Assembly: GCA_031769625.1 (NCBI GenBank)
Contig: JAUIMM010000202.1
Location: 11,146,001 to 11,210,000 of the forward strand
Reading direction: 5' to 3'
DNA: 64,000 nucleotides
Source: Taudactylus pleione
Taxonomy: Eukaryota > Chordata > Amphibia > Anura > Myobatrachidae
The position numbers were made by a program, and so were the translations under genes. Positions 1 to 11,539 of this stretch are shown here, in pieces. Position 1 is the stretch's first letter. Each line of letters starts with the position of its first letter. A model generated the notes under the pieces. That model did not search any database and was not told the DNA's origin. It saw nothing but the letters and a program-made list of their open reading frames with translations.

Positions 1-134
1 CTGCTATCTTTTGCAAAAATACTGTTCAATAGAATGATGTATTGTTTTTATACATTGTTGTGTTGGAGTAAAAGCTCCTGATTCCTGTATTGGCTCGAAA
101 ATAGATCACATTTAAAATAGTGTTTCCTGACTAG

Positions 135-227
135 CTAAGCCTCAATCTTTAAAGACTGAGGTTTTCCAAAAAGGAGAAATAGTGCAAACGCACCTGCTAA
201 ATATCCAGCGATGACGGCAAACCTCAT
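135..227 (-). other. Antisense 30-codon ATG frame with hydrophobic segment (unit 1)
   Basis: Begins at a true ATG (227) and ends at TAG (135). The peptide opens MRFAVIAGYLAGAF and continues ALFLLFGKPQS, i.e. one positive residue followed by about 18 hydrophobic residues, resembling a signal anchor. The frame persists with substitutions (Y/S, A/V, L/V) in many units, some changes being synonymous. It is broken by one-base losses in units 19, 20, 22-24, 26-29, 42, 44 and 47 and by the deletion in unit 10. I recognise no family. A chance frame is the default reading. Confidence 0.15.
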
Positions 228-249
228 GGAATGATCCTTCTTCTGACAG

Positions 250-414
250 GTAAGTGCTACTAAAGGACGTCATCAAGCAGACACTTCCTGCCAAAATACT
301 GTGTATTGCTTTGATCTACCAGAACTTTCATCCTACTGATCCTGGAGGTCATGGGGTCCAACATAGTGAACCCTGTCATTACTCTGCAAATAACTCATGT
401 CTCTATTTTCTAAG
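250..414 (+). other. Candidate intron signals (unit 1)
   Basis: GACAG|GTAAGTG at 249/250 matches the metazoan 5' splice donor consensus (MAG|GTRAGT). About 165 bp downstream, TCTCTATTTTCTAAG ends at 414. It is a pyrimidine-rich tract with a weaker AAG acceptor. Sequence shows only the signals; splicing is unproven. Confidence 0.3.
266..273. promoter_or_regulatory. CRE-like word GACGTCAT (unit 1)
   Basis: One base short of the TGACGTCA element bound by CREB/ATF bZIP factors. Most left-domain units keep GACGTC; many right-domain units have GACATC or GATGTC. Chance occurrence multiplied by tandem repetition is a full alternative. Confidence 0.2.
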
Positions 415-623
415 CAAAATTCTCCTAAGTTCCATCTTGACTGTAGACAACATCAGCAATGAAGAAGGCCAGCCATTTACGTCTCAGCATCAGGGTGGAG
501 ACGAAGCAGTAATCAAAGAAAGATTCCTGCTAAATTGGTGTACTCTACCACTGTATTACGACGCTTTATTACATTATTTGGCATCATATTTACCTAATGT
601 TATCTGCCATAGCATTTTGTCCT

Positions 624-632
624 TATATAAAA
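624..632. promoter_or_regulatory. TATA-box-like word TATATAAAA (unit 1)
   Basis: CCTTATATAAAATG occurs at the same place in most units, and variants (CTTCTATAAAATG, CTTTTATAAAATG) still keep TATAAAA; unit 13 has CTTACATAAAATG. The reverse strand reads TTATATAAGG, also TATA-like in the common form. In an AT-rich repeat this may be coincidental; no initiator or start site can be identified. Confidence 0.25.
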
Positions 633-762
633 TGTTGATGTATCACTGTTATAAATTGTTATCTGCTGCATTTTAGCTTTATGTTTAACATTGTTATATA
701 TGTTATACACTTTTTCACTGTATGACACAGCATAATGTGCGTATATTACCGTCATGCATTGT

Positions 763-768
763 TTTATT
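763..768 (-). other. AATAAA on the reverse strand (unit 1)
   Basis: TTTATT on the + strand gives a canonical polyadenylation hexamer on the - strand, within ATAATAAAAC. It recurs in most units; a few (36, 41, 43, 51, 56, 63, 72) alter it or its neighbourhood. It lies in the unit immediately downstream of each antisense frame. AT-rich composition makes chance occurrence easy. Confidence 0.2.
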
Positions 769-885
769 ATTTGTACATTGCCGTAATATTATGTTTTAAT
801 ATTAAGTTGTTATGTAATAGTTATATGTTGCTGAATTAAGCAATTTTGCTCTGTATATAGCATTGATATGTATAACATTAATACA

Positions 886-1771
886 CTGTTATCTTTTGCA
901 AAAATAGTGTTCAATAGAATGATGTATTGTGTTTATACATTGTTGTGTTGGAGTAAAAGCTCCTGATTCATTGATTGGCTCGAAAATACATTCAATTTAA
1001 AATGGTGTTTCCTGACTAGCTAAGCCTGAAACTGTACAGATTGAGGTTTTCCAAAAAGGAGAAAAAGTGCAAACGCACCTGCTAAATATCCAGCGATGAC
1101 GGCAAACCTCATGGAATGTTCCATCTTCTGACAGGTAAGTGCTACTAAAGGACGTCATCAAGCAGACACTTCCTGCCAAAATACTGTGTATTGCTTTGAT
1201 CTACCAGAACTTTCATCCTACTGATCCTGGAGGTCATGGGGTCCAACGTAGTGAACCCTGTCATTACTCTGCAAATAACTCATGTCTCTATTTTCTAAGC
1301 AAAATTCTCCTAAGTTCCATCTTGACTGTAGACAACATCAGCAATGAAGAAGGCCAGCCATTTACGTCTCAGCATCAGGGTGGAGACGAAGCAGTAATCA
1401 AAGAAAGATTCCTGCTCAATTGGTGTACTCTACCGCTGTATTATGACGCTTTATTACATTATTTGGCATCATATTTACCTAATGTTATCTGCCATAGCAT
1501 TTTGTCCTTATATAAAATGTTGATGTATCACTGTTATGAATTGTTATCTGCTGCATTTTAGCTTTATGTTTAACATTGTTATATATGTTATACACTTTTT
1601 TACTGTATGACACAGCATAATGTGCTTATATTACCGTCATGCATTGTTTTATTATTTGTACATTGCCGCAGTATTATGTTTTAATATTAAGTTGTTATGT
1701 AATAGTTATATGTTGTTGACTAAAGCAATTTTGCCTGTGTATATAGCATTGATATGTATAACATTAATACA
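886..1771 (+). repeat. Satellite unit 2
   Basis: 886 bp. Broken palindrome with a private G (ACTGTACAG). C-minus, sense frame 1139-1561. TGTTCCATC replaces the usual TGATCCATC before the splice-donor word. Confidence 0.97.
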
Positions 1772-2657
1772 CTGCTATCATTTGCAAAAATAGTGTTCAA
1801 CAGAATGATGTATTGTGTTTATACATTGTTGAGCTTGAGTATAAGCTCCTGATTCCTGTATTGGCTCGAAAATAGATCACATTTAAAATAGTGTTTCCTG
1901 ACTAGCTAAGCCTCAATCTTTATAGACTGAGGTTTTCCAAAAAGGAGAAATAGTGCAAACGCACCTGCTAAATATCCAGCGATGACGGCAAACCTCATGG
2001 AATGATCCTTCTTCTGACAGGTAAGTGCTACTAAAGGACGTCATCAAGCAGACACTTCCTGCCAAAATACTGTGTATTGCTTTGATCTACCAGAACTTTC
2101 ATCCTACTGATCCTGGAGGTCATGGGGTCCAACGTAGTGAACCCTGTCATTACTCTGCAAATAACTCATGTCTCTATTTTCTAAGCAAAATTCTCCTAAG
2201 TTCCATCTTGACTGTAGACAACATCAGCAATGAAGAAGGCCAGCCATTTATGTCTCAGCATCAGGGTGGAGACGAAGCAGTAATCAAAGAAAGATTCCTG
2301 CTAAATTGGTGTACTCTACCGCTGTATTATGACGCTTTATTACATTATTTGGCATCATATTTACCTAATGTTATCTGCCATAGCATTTTGTCCTTATATA
2401 AAATGTTGATGTATCACTGTTATGAATTGTTATCTGCTGCATTTTAGCTTTATGTTTAACATTGTTATATATGTTATACACTTTTTTACTGTATGACACA
2501 GCATAATGTGCTTATATTACCGTCATGCATTGTTTTATTATTTGTACATTGCCGCAGTATTATGTTTTAATATTAAGTTGTTATGTAATAGTTATATGTT
2601 GTTGACTTAAGCAATTTTGCCTGTGTATATAGCATTTTTATGTATAACATTAATACA
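1772..2657 (+). repeat. Satellite unit 3
   Basis: 886 bp. Carries the GAGCTTGAGTATAAGCTCC form of the 5' hairpin region and ATCACATTTAAAATAG. The palindrome is one-mismatch with a T at its centre (TTTATAGACTGAGG). C-minus, sense frame 2025-2447. Confidence 0.97.
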
Positions 2658-3542
2658 CTGTTATATTTTGCAATAATAGTGTTCAATAGAATGATGTATT
2701 GTGTTTATACATTGTTGTGTTGGAGTAAAAGCTCCTGATTCATTGATTGGCTCGAAAATACATTCAATTTAAAATGGTGTTTCCTGACTAGCTAAGCCTG
2801 AAACTTTACAGATTGAGGTTTTCCAAAAAGGAGAAAAAGTGCAAACGCACCTGCTAAATGTCCAGCGATGACGGCAAACCTCATGGAATGATCCATCTTC
2901 TGACAGGTAAGTGCTACTAAAGGACGTCATCAAGCAGACACTTCCTGCCAAAATACTGTGTATTGCTTTGATCTACTAGAACTTTCATCCTACTGATCCT
3001 GGAGGTCATGGGGTCCAACGTAGTGAACCCTGTCATTACTCTGCAAATAACTCATGTCTCTATTTTCTAAGCAAAATTCTCCTAAGTTCCATCTTGACTG
3101 TAGACAACATCAGCAATGAAGAAGGCCAGCCATTTACGTCTCAGCATCAGGGTGGAGACGAAGCAGTAATCAAAGAAAGATTCCTGCTAAATTGGTGTAC
3201 TCTACCACTGTATTACGACGCTTTATTACATTATTTGGCATCATATTTACCTAATGTTATCTGCCATAGCATTTTGTCCTTATATAAAATGTTGATGTAT
3301 CACTGTTATAAATTGTTATCTGCTTTCTTTTTAGCTTCATGTTTAACATTGTTATATATGTTATACTCTTTTTTACTGTATGACACAGCATAATGTGCTT
3401 ATATTACAGTCATGCATTGTTTTATTATTTGTACATTGCCGCTGTATTGTTTTAATATTAAGTTGTTATGTAATAGTTATATGTTGTTGACTAAAGCAAT
3501 TTTGCCTCTGTATATAGCATTGATATGTATAACATTAATACA
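2658..3542 (+). repeat. Satellite unit 4
   Basis: 885 bp. Broken palindrome, C-minus. A C-to-T type change makes TAG at 2977-2979, cutting the sense frame; it reopens at a TTG (3094) and, because the usual stop is altered by TTTCTTTTTAGC, reads on to 3393. Confidence 0.97.
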
Positions 3543-4428
3543 CTGCTATCTTTTGCAAAAATAGTGTTCAATAGAATGATGTATTGTTGTTATACATTGT
3601 TGTGTTGGAGTAAAAGCTCCTGATTCATTGATTGGCTCGAAAATAGATTCAATTTAAAATGGTGTTTCCTGACTAGCTAAGCCTCAATCTTTAAAGACTG
3701 AGGTTTTCCAAAAAGGAGAAATAGTGCAAACGCACCTGCTAAATATCCAGCGATGACGGCAAACCTCATGGAATGATCCTTCTTCTGACAGGTAAGTGCT
3801 ACTAAAGGACGTCATCAAGCAGACACTTCCTGCCAAAATACTGTGTATTGCTTTGATGTACCAGAACTTTCATCCTACTGATCCTGGAGGTCATGGGGTC
3901 CAACGTAGTGAACCCTGTCATTACTCTGCAAATAACTCATGTCTCTATTTTCTAAGCAATATTCTCCTAAGTTCCATCTTGACTGTAGACAACATAAGCA
4001 ATGAAGAAGGCCAGCCATTTACGTCTCAGCATCAGGGTGGAGACGAAGCAGTAATCAAAGAAAGATTCCTGCTAAATTGGTGTACTCTACCGCTGTATTA
4101 TGACGCTTTATTACATTATTTGGCATCATATATACCTAATGTTATCTGCCATAGCATTTTGTCCTTATATAAAATGTTGATGTATCACTGTTATGAATTG
4201 TTATCTGCTGCATTTTAGCTTTATGTTTAACATTGTTATATATGTTATACACTTTTTTACTGTATGACACAGCATAATGTGCTTATATTACCGTCATGCA
4301 TTGTTTTATTATTTGTACATTGCCGCAGTATTATGTTTTAATATTAAGTTGTTATGTTATAGTTATATGTTGTTGACTTAAGCAATTTTGCCTGTGTATA
4401 TAGCATTGATATGTATAACATTAATACA
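3543..4428 (+). repeat. Satellite unit 5
   Basis: 886 bp. One-mismatch palindrome, C-minus. Sense frame 3796-4218 with GATGTACCAG and AGCAATATTC variants. ATATATACC replaces ATATTTACC late in the frame. Confidence 0.97.
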
Positions 4429-5315
4429 CTGTTATCTTTTGCAAAAATAGTGTTCAATAGAATGATGTATTGTGTTTATACATTGTTGTGTTGGAGTAAA
4501 AGCTCCTGATTCATTGATTGGCTCAAAAATACATTCAATTTAAAATGGTGTTTCCTGACTAGCTAAGCCTGAAACTTTACAGATTGAAGTTTTCCAAAAA
4601 GGAGAAAAAGTGCAAACGCACCTGCTAAATATCCAGCGATGACGGCAAACCTCATGGAATGATCCATCTTCTGACAGGTAAGTGCTACTAAAGGACGTCA
4701 TCAAGCAGACACTTCCTGCCAAAATACTGTGTATTGCTTTGATCTACCAGAACTTTCATCCTACTGATCCTGGAGGTCATGGGGTCCAACGTAGTGAACC
4801 CTGTCATTACTCTGCAAATAACTCATGTCTCTATTTTCTAAGCAAAATTCTCCTAAGTTCCATCTTGACTGAAGACAACATCAGCAATGAAGAAGGCCAG
4901 CCATTTACGTCTCAGCATCAGGGTGGAGACGAAGCAGTAATCAAAGAAAGATTCCTGCTAAATTGGTGTACTCTACTGCTGTATTACGACGCTTTATTAC
5001 ATTATTTGGCATCATATTTACCTAATGTTATCTGCCATAGCATTTAGTCCTTATATAAAATGTTGATGTATCACTGTTATGAATTGTTATCTGCTTTCTT
5101 TTTAGCTTCATGTTTAACATTGTTATATATGTTATACTCTTTTTTACTGTATGACACAGCATAATGTGCTTATATTACAGTCATGCATTGTTTTATTATT
5201 TGTACATTTCCGCTGTATTATGTTTTAATATTAAGTTGTTATGTAATAGTTATATGTTGTTGACTAAAGCAATTTTGCCTCTGTATATAGCATTGATATG
5301 TATAACATTAATACA
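4429..5315 (+). repeat. Satellite unit 6
   Basis: 887 bp. Broken palindrome (GATTGAAG). C-minus. Sense frame 4682-5047 stops early at TAG (CATTTAGTCC in place of CATTTTGTCC). Shares the TTTCTTTTTAGC tail with unit 4. Confidence 0.97.
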
Positions 5316-6202
5316 CTGCTATCTTTTGCAAAAATAGTGTTCAATAGAATGATGTATTGTTTTTATACATTGATGTGTTGGAGTAAAAGCTCCTGATTGA
5401 TTGATTGGCTCGAAAATAGATTCAATTTAAAATGGTGTTTCCTGACTTGCTAAGCCTCAATCTTTAAAGACTGAGGTTTTCCAAAAAGGAGAAATAGTGC
5501 AAACGCACCTGCTAAATATCCAGCGATGACGGCAAACCTCATAGAATGATCCATCTTCTGACAGGTAAGTGCTACTAAAGGACGTCATCAAGCAGACACT
5601 TCCTGCCAAAATACTGTGTATTGCTTTGATCTTCCAGAACTTTCATCCTACTGATCCTGGAGGTCCATGGGGTCCAACATAGTGAACCCTGTCATTACTC
5701 TGCAAATGACTCATGTCTCTATATTCTCAGCAAAATTCTCCTAAGTTCCATCTTGACTGTAGACAACATCAGCAATGAAGAAGGCCAGCCATTTAAGTCT
5801 CAGCATCAGGGTGGAGACGAAGCAGTAATCAAAGAAAGATTCCTGCTAAATTGGTGTACTGTACTGCTGTATTACGACGCTTTATTACATTGTTTGGCAT
5901 CATATTTACCTAATGTTATCTGCCATAGCATTTTGTCCTTATATAAAATGTTGATGTATCACTGTTATGAATTGTTATCTGCTGCATTTTAGCTTCATGT
6001 TTAACATTGTTATATATGTTATACTCTTTTTTACTGTATGACACAGCATAATGTGCTTATATTACAGTCATGCATTGTTTTATTATTTGTACATTGCCGC
6101 TGTATTATGTTTTAATATTAAGTTGTTATGTAATAGTTATATGTTGTTGACTAAAGCAATTTTGCCTCTGTATATAGCATTGATATGTATAACATTAATA
6201 CA
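5316..6202 (+). repeat. Satellite unit 7
   Basis: 887 bp. One-mismatch palindrome preceded by GACTTGCTAAG. C-plus, with ATGACTCAT at 5706-5714. Sense frame only 5753-5992 from a TTG because the extra C shifts the upstream half. Confidence 0.97.
5706..5714. promoter_or_regulatory. AP-1/GCN4-like word ATGACTCAT (unit 7)
   Basis: Exact 9-bp pseudo-palindrome recognised by AP-1/GCN4-type bZIP proteins. TGACTCA is present in most C-plus units; C-minus units read ATAACTCAT or AAAACTCAT. Units 46, 49 and 53 lose it by a two-base deletion. Binding is untested. Confidence 0.25.
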
Positions 6203-7088
6203 CTGCTATCTTTTGCAAAAATAGTGTTCAATAGAATGATGTATTGTTTTTATACATTGTTGTGTCGGAGTAAAAGCTCCTGATTCATTGATTGGCTCGA
6301 AAATAGATTCAATTTAAAATGGTGTTTCCTGACTAGCTAAGCCTCAATCTTTAAAGACTGAGGTTTTCCAAAAAGGAGAAATAGTGCAAACGCACCTGCT
6401 AAATATCCAGCGATGACGGCAAACCTCATGGAATGATCCTTCTTCTGACAGGTAAGTGCTACTAAAGGACGTCATCAAGCAGACACTTCCTGCCAAAATA
6501 CTGTGTATTGCTTTGATCTACCAGAACTTTCATCCTACTGATCCTGGAGGTCATGGGGTCCAACGTAGTGAACCCTGTCATTACTCTGAAAATAACTCAT
6601 GTCTCTATTTTCTAAGCAAAATTCTCCTAAGTTCCATCTTGACTGTAGACAACATCAGCAATGAAGAAGGCCAGCCATTTACGTCTCAGCATCAGGGTGG
6701 AGACGAAGCAGTAATCAAAGAAAGATTCCTGCTAAATTGGTGTACTCTACCGCTGTATTATGACGCTTTATTACATTATTTGGCATCATATTTACCTAAT
6801 GTTATCTGCCATAGCATTTTGTCCTTATATAAAATGTTGATGTATCACTGTTATAAATTGTTATCTGCTGCATTTTAGCTTTATGTTTAACATTGTTATA
6901 TATGTTATACACTTTTTTACTGTATGACACAGCATAATGTGCTTATATTACCGTCATGCATTGTTTTATTATTTGTACATTGCCGCAGTATTATGTTTTA
7001 ATATTAAGTTGTTATGTAATAGTTATATGTTGTTGACTTAAGCAATTTTGCCTGTGTATATAGCATTGATATGTATAACATTAATACA
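6203..7088 (+). repeat. Satellite unit 8
   Basis: 886 bp. One-mismatch palindrome; private GTGTCGGAG. C-minus, sense frame 6456-6878 ending in the ATAAATTG variant. Confidence 0.97.
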
Positions 7089-7974
7089 CTGCTATCTTTT
7101 GCAAAAATAGTGTTCAATAGAATGATGTATTGTGTTTATACATTGTTGAGTTTGAGTATAAGCTCCTGATTCCTTTATTGGTTCGAAAATAGATCACATT
7201 TAAAATAGTGTTTCTTGACTAGCTAAGCCTCAATCTTTAAAGATTGAGGTTTTCCATAAAGGAGAAATAGTGCAAACGCACCTGCTAAATATCCAGCGAT
7301 GACGGCAAACCTCATGGAAAGATCCATCTTCTGACAGGTAAGTGCTACTAAAGGACGTCATCAAGCAGACACTTCCTGCCAAAATACTGTGTATTGCTTT
7401 GATCTACCAGAACTTTCATCCTACTGATCCTGGAGGTCATGGGGTCCAACGTAGTGAACCCTGTCATTACTGTGCAAATAACTCATGTCTCTATTTTCTA
7501 AGCAAAATTCTCTTAAGTTCCATCTTGACTGTAGACAACATCAGCAATGAAGAAGGCCAGCCATTTAAGTCTCAGCATCAGGGTGGAGACGAAGCAGCAA
7601 TCAAAGAAAGATTCCTGCTAAATTGGTGTACTCTACCGCTGTATTACGACGCTTTATTAAATTGTTTGGCATCATATTTACCTAATGTTATCTGCCATAG
7701 TATTTTGTCCTTATATAAAATGTTGATATATCACTCTTATGAATTGTTATCTGCTGCATTTTAACTTAATGTTTAACATTGTTATATATGTTATACACTT
7801 TTTTACTGTATGACACAGCATAATGTGCTTATATTACTGTCATGCATTGTCTTTATTATTTGTACATTGCTGCAGTATTATGTTTTAATATTAAATTGTT
7901 ATGTAATAGTTATATGTTGTTGACTTAAGCAATTTTGCTCTGTATATAGCATTGATATGTATAACATTAATACA
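7089..7974 (+). repeat. Satellite unit 9
   Basis: 886 bp. Perfect palindrome at 7228-7249. GAGTTTGAGTATAAG form, TTGGTTCGAAAATA. C-minus, sense frame 7342-7764 with late changes (AATTGTTTGG, ATATATCACTC) typical of the C-plus units, suggesting a chimera. Confidence 0.97.
7228..7249. repeat. 22-bp perfect palindrome (unit 9, reference copy)
   Basis: Arms CCTCAATCTTT and AAAGATTGAGG abut with no spacer, so the word equals its own reverse complement. Another perfect copy is at 27,571-27,592, and further ones lie in units 35, 38, 40, 41, 46, 49, 53, 59, 63, 66 and 72. Other units have one-mismatch, stem-loop, CCTGAATCT or broken forms, and unit 10 has lost it. It could extrude as a cruciform or bind a dimeric protein; neither is shown. 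Confidence 0.9.
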
Positions 7975-8836
7975 CTGTTATCTTTTGCAAAAATAGTGTT
8001 CAATAGAATGATGTATTGTGTTTATACATTGTTGTGTTGGAGTAAAAGCTCCAGATTCATTGATTGGCTCGAAAATAGATTAAATTTAAAATGGTGTTTC
8101 CTGACTAGCTAAGTCCAAAAAGGAGAAAAAGTGCAAACGCACCTGCTAAAGATCCAGCGATGACGGCAAACCTCATAGAATGATCCTTCTTCTGACAGGT
8201 AAGTGCTACTAAAGGACGTCATCAAGCAGAGACTTCCTGCCAAACTACTGTGTATGGCTTTGATCTTCCAGAGCTTTCATCCTACTGATCCTGGAGGTCC
8301 ATGGGATCCAACGTAGTGAACCCTGTCATTACTCCGCAAATGACTCATGTCTCTATCTTCTCTGCAAAATTCTCCTAAGTTCCATCTTGACTGTAGACAA
8401 CATCAGCAATGAAAAAGGCCAGCCATTTATATCTCAGCATCAGGGTGGAGATGTAACAGTAATGAAAGAAAGATTCCTGCTAAATTGGAGTACTCTACTG
8501 CTGTATTACGACGCTTTATTACATTATTTGGCATCATATTTACCTAATGTTATCTGCCATAGCATTTTGTCCTTATATAAAATGTTGAAGTATAACTGTT
8601 ATGAATTGTTATCTGCTGCATTTTAGCTTTAGGTTTAACATTGTTATATATGTTATACACTTTTTTACTGTAAGACACAGCATAATGTGCTTATATTACC
8701 ATCATGCATTGTTTTATTATTTGTACATTGCCGCAGTATTATGTTTTAATATTAAGTTGTTATGTAATAGTTATATGTTGTTGACTTAAGCAATTTTGCC
8801 TCTGTATATAGCATTGATATGTATAACATTAATACA
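7975..8836 (+). repeat. Satellite unit 10, 25-bp deletion
   Basis: 862 bp, the only strongly short unit. The 22-bp palindrome and three following T bases are missing between 8113 and 8114 (GCTAAG joined to TCCAAAAAGG). C-plus with GGATCC. Sense frame 8387-8626. The deletion also truncates the antisense frame. Confidence 0.97.
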
Positions 8837-9721
8837 CTGCTATCTTTTGCAAAAATAGTGTTCAATAGAATGATGTATTGTTTTTATACATTGTTGTGTT
8901 GGAGTAAACGCTCCAGAATCATTGATTGGCTCGAAAATAGATTCAATTTAAAATGGTGTTTCCTGACTAGCTAAGCCTCAATCTTTAAAGACTGAGGTAT
9001 TCCAAAAAGGAGAAATAGTGCAAACGCACCTGCTAAATATCCATCGATGACGGCAAACCTCATGGAATGATCCTTCTTCTGACAGGTAAGTGCTACTAAA
9101 GGACGTCATCAAGCAGACACTTCCTGCTAAAATACTGTGTATTGCTTTGATCTACCAGAACTTTCATCCTACTGATCCTGGAGGTCATGGGGTCCAACGT
9201 AGTGAACCCTGTCATTACTCTGCAAATAACTCATGTCTCTATTTTCTAAGCAAAATTCTCCTAAGTTCCATCTTGACTGTAGACAACATCAGCAATGAAG
9301 AAGGCCAGCCATTTATGTCTCAGCATCAGGGTGGAGACGAAGCAGTAATCAAAGAAAGATTCCTGCTAAAGTGGTGTACTCTACTGCTGTATTACGACGC
9401 TTTATTACATTATTTGGCATCATATTTACCTAATGTTATCTGCCAAAGCATTTTGTCCTTATATAAAATGTTGATGTATCACTGTTATGAATTGTTATCT
9501 GCTGCATTTTAGCTTCATGTTTAACATTGTTATATATGTTATACTCTTTTTTACTGTATGACACAGCATAATGTGCGTATATTACCGTCATGCATTGTTT
9601 TATTATTTGTACATTGCCGCAATATTATGTTTTAATATTAAGTTGTTATGTAATAGTTATATGTTGCTGACTTAAGCATTTTTGCTCTGTATATAGCATT
9701 GATATGTATAACATTAATACA
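8837..9721 (+). repeat. Satellite unit 11
   Basis: 885 bp. GGAGTAAACGCTCC in the 5' hairpin; one-mismatch palindrome followed by TATTCC. C-minus, sense frame 9090-9512. Confidence 0.97.
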
Positions 9722-10607
9722 CTGCTATCTTTTGCAAAAATAGCGTTCAATAGAATGATGTATTGTGTTTATACATTGTTGTGTTGGAGTAAAAGCTCCT
9801 GATTCATTGATTGGCTCGAAAATACATTCAATTTAAAATGGTGTTTCCTGACTAGCTAAGCCTGAAACTTTACAGATTGATGTTTTCCAAAAAGGAGAAA
9901 AAGTGCAAACGCACCTGCTAAATATCCAGCGATGACGGCAAACCTCATGGAATGATCCATCTTCTGACAGGTAAGTGCTACTAAAGGACGTCATCAAGCA
10001 GACACTTCCTGCCAAAATACTGTGTATTGCTTTGATCTACCAGAACTTTCATCCTACTGATCCTGGAGGTCATGGGGTCCAACGTAGTGAACCCTGTCAT
10101 TACTCTGCAAATAAATCATGTCTCTATTTTCTAAACAAAATTCTCCTAAGTTCCATCTTGACTGTAGACAACATCAGCAATGAAGAAGGCCAGCCATTTA
10201 CGTCTCAGCATCAGGGTGGAGACAAAGCAGTAATCAAAGAAAGATTCCTGCTAAATTGGTGTACTCTACTGCTGTATTACGACGCTTTATTACATTATTT
10301 GGCATCATATTTACCTAATGTTATCTGCCATAGCATTTTGTCCTTATATAAAATGTTGATGTATCACTGTTATGAATTGTTATCTGCTGCATTTTAGCTT
10401 CATGTTTAACATTGTTATATATGTTATACTCTTTTTTACTGTATGACACAGCATAGTGTGCTTATATTACAGTCATGCATTGTTTTATTATTTGTACATT
10501 GCCGCTGTATTATGTTTTAATATTAAGTTGTTATGTAATAGTTATATGTTGTTGACTTAAGCAATTTTGCCTCTGTATATAGCATTGATATTTATAACAT
10601 TAATACA
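9722..10607 (+). repeat. Satellite unit 12
   Basis: 886 bp. Broken palindrome ending GATTGATG. C-minus, sense frame 9975-10397, TTCATG tail with TATACTCTTTT. Confidence 0.97.
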
Positions 10608-11492
10608 CTCTTATCTTTTGCAAAAATAGTGTTCAATAGAATGATGTATTGTTTTTATACATTGTTGTGTTGGAGTAAAAGCTCCTGATTCATTGATTGG
10701 CTCGAAAATAGATTCAATTTAAAATGGTGTTTCCTGACTAGCTAAGCCTCAATCTTTAAAGACTGATGTTTTCCAAAAAGGAGAAATAGTGCAAACGCAT
10801 CTGCTAAATATCCAGCGATGACGGCAAACCTCATGGAATGATCCTTCTTCTGACAGGTAAGTGCTACTAAAGGACGTCATCAAGCAGACACTTCCTGCCA
10901 AAATACTGTGTATTGCTTTGATGTACCAGAACTTTCATCCTACTGATCCTGGAGGTCATGGGGTCCAACGTAGTGAACCCTGTCATTACTCTGCAAATAA
11001 CTCATGTCTCTATTTTCTAAGCAAAATTCTCATAAGTTCCATCTTAACTGTAGACAACATCAGCAATGAAGAAGGCCAGCCATTTACGTCTCAGCATTAG
11101 GGTGGAGACGAAGCAGTAATCAAAGAAAGATTCCTGCTAAATTGGTGTACTCTACCACTGTATTACGATGCTTTATTACATTATTTGGCATCATATTTAC
11201 CTAATGTTATCTGCCATAGCATTTTGTCCTTACATAAAATGTTGATGTATCACTGTTATGAATTGTTATCTGCTGCATTTTAGCTTTATGTTTAACATTG
11301 TTTTATATGTTATACACTTTTTTACTGTATGACACAGCATAATGTGCGTATATTACCGTCATGCATTGTTTTATTATTTGTACATTGCCGCAATATTATG
11401 TTTTAATATTAAGTTGTTATGTAATAGTTATATGTTGCTGACTTAAGCAATTTTGCTCTGTATATAGCATTGATATGTATAACATTAATACA
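10608..11492 (+). repeat. Satellite unit 13
   Basis: 885 bp. One-mismatch palindrome further damaged (GACTGATG). C-minus. Sense frame 10861-11100 is cut by TAG (CAGCATTAGGG). Confidence 0.97.
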
Positions 11493-11539
11493 CTGTTATC
11501 TTTTGCAAAAATAGTGTTCAATAGAATGATGTATTGTGT

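Larger units (their letters stand above)
1..885 (+). repeat. Satellite unit 1
   Basis: 885 bp. One-mismatch palindrome, C-minus. Sense frame at 254-676 (140 codons from GTG, preceded in frame by TAA). Antisense 30-codon ATG frame at 227-135. The tail with GTGCGTATATTACCG and CTGAATTAAGC resembles units 32, 35 and 38. Confidence 0.97.
1..5315 (+). repeat. Alternating dimer region, units 1-6
   Basis: Units 2, 4 and 6 have the broken palindrome, while units 1, 3 and 5 have one-mismatch or near forms, so the types alternate with a period of about 1772 bp. The alternation is blurred by further changes, including an altered 3' end (TCTGCTTTCTTTTTAGC) in units 4 and 6. It looks like an older, partly eroded dimeric higher-order repeat. 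Confidence 0.6.

Noticed and set aside
254..676. Calling the repeated sense frames protein-coding genes
   Set aside because: Nearly all start at GTG or TTG, which does not suit a eukaryotic array. They are interrupted by stops and indels in many units and merely recur with the repeat.
997..1179. Antisense 60-codon frames found in several units (TTG start)
   Set aside because: No ATG at the start, and the frame exists or not depending on single-base changes; no domain seen.
7180..7190. GGTTCGAAA as a pol III B box (tRNA-derived SINE)
   Set aside because: Only the first part of GGTTCGANTCC fits, most units read GGCTCGAAA, and no A box lies at the expected distance.
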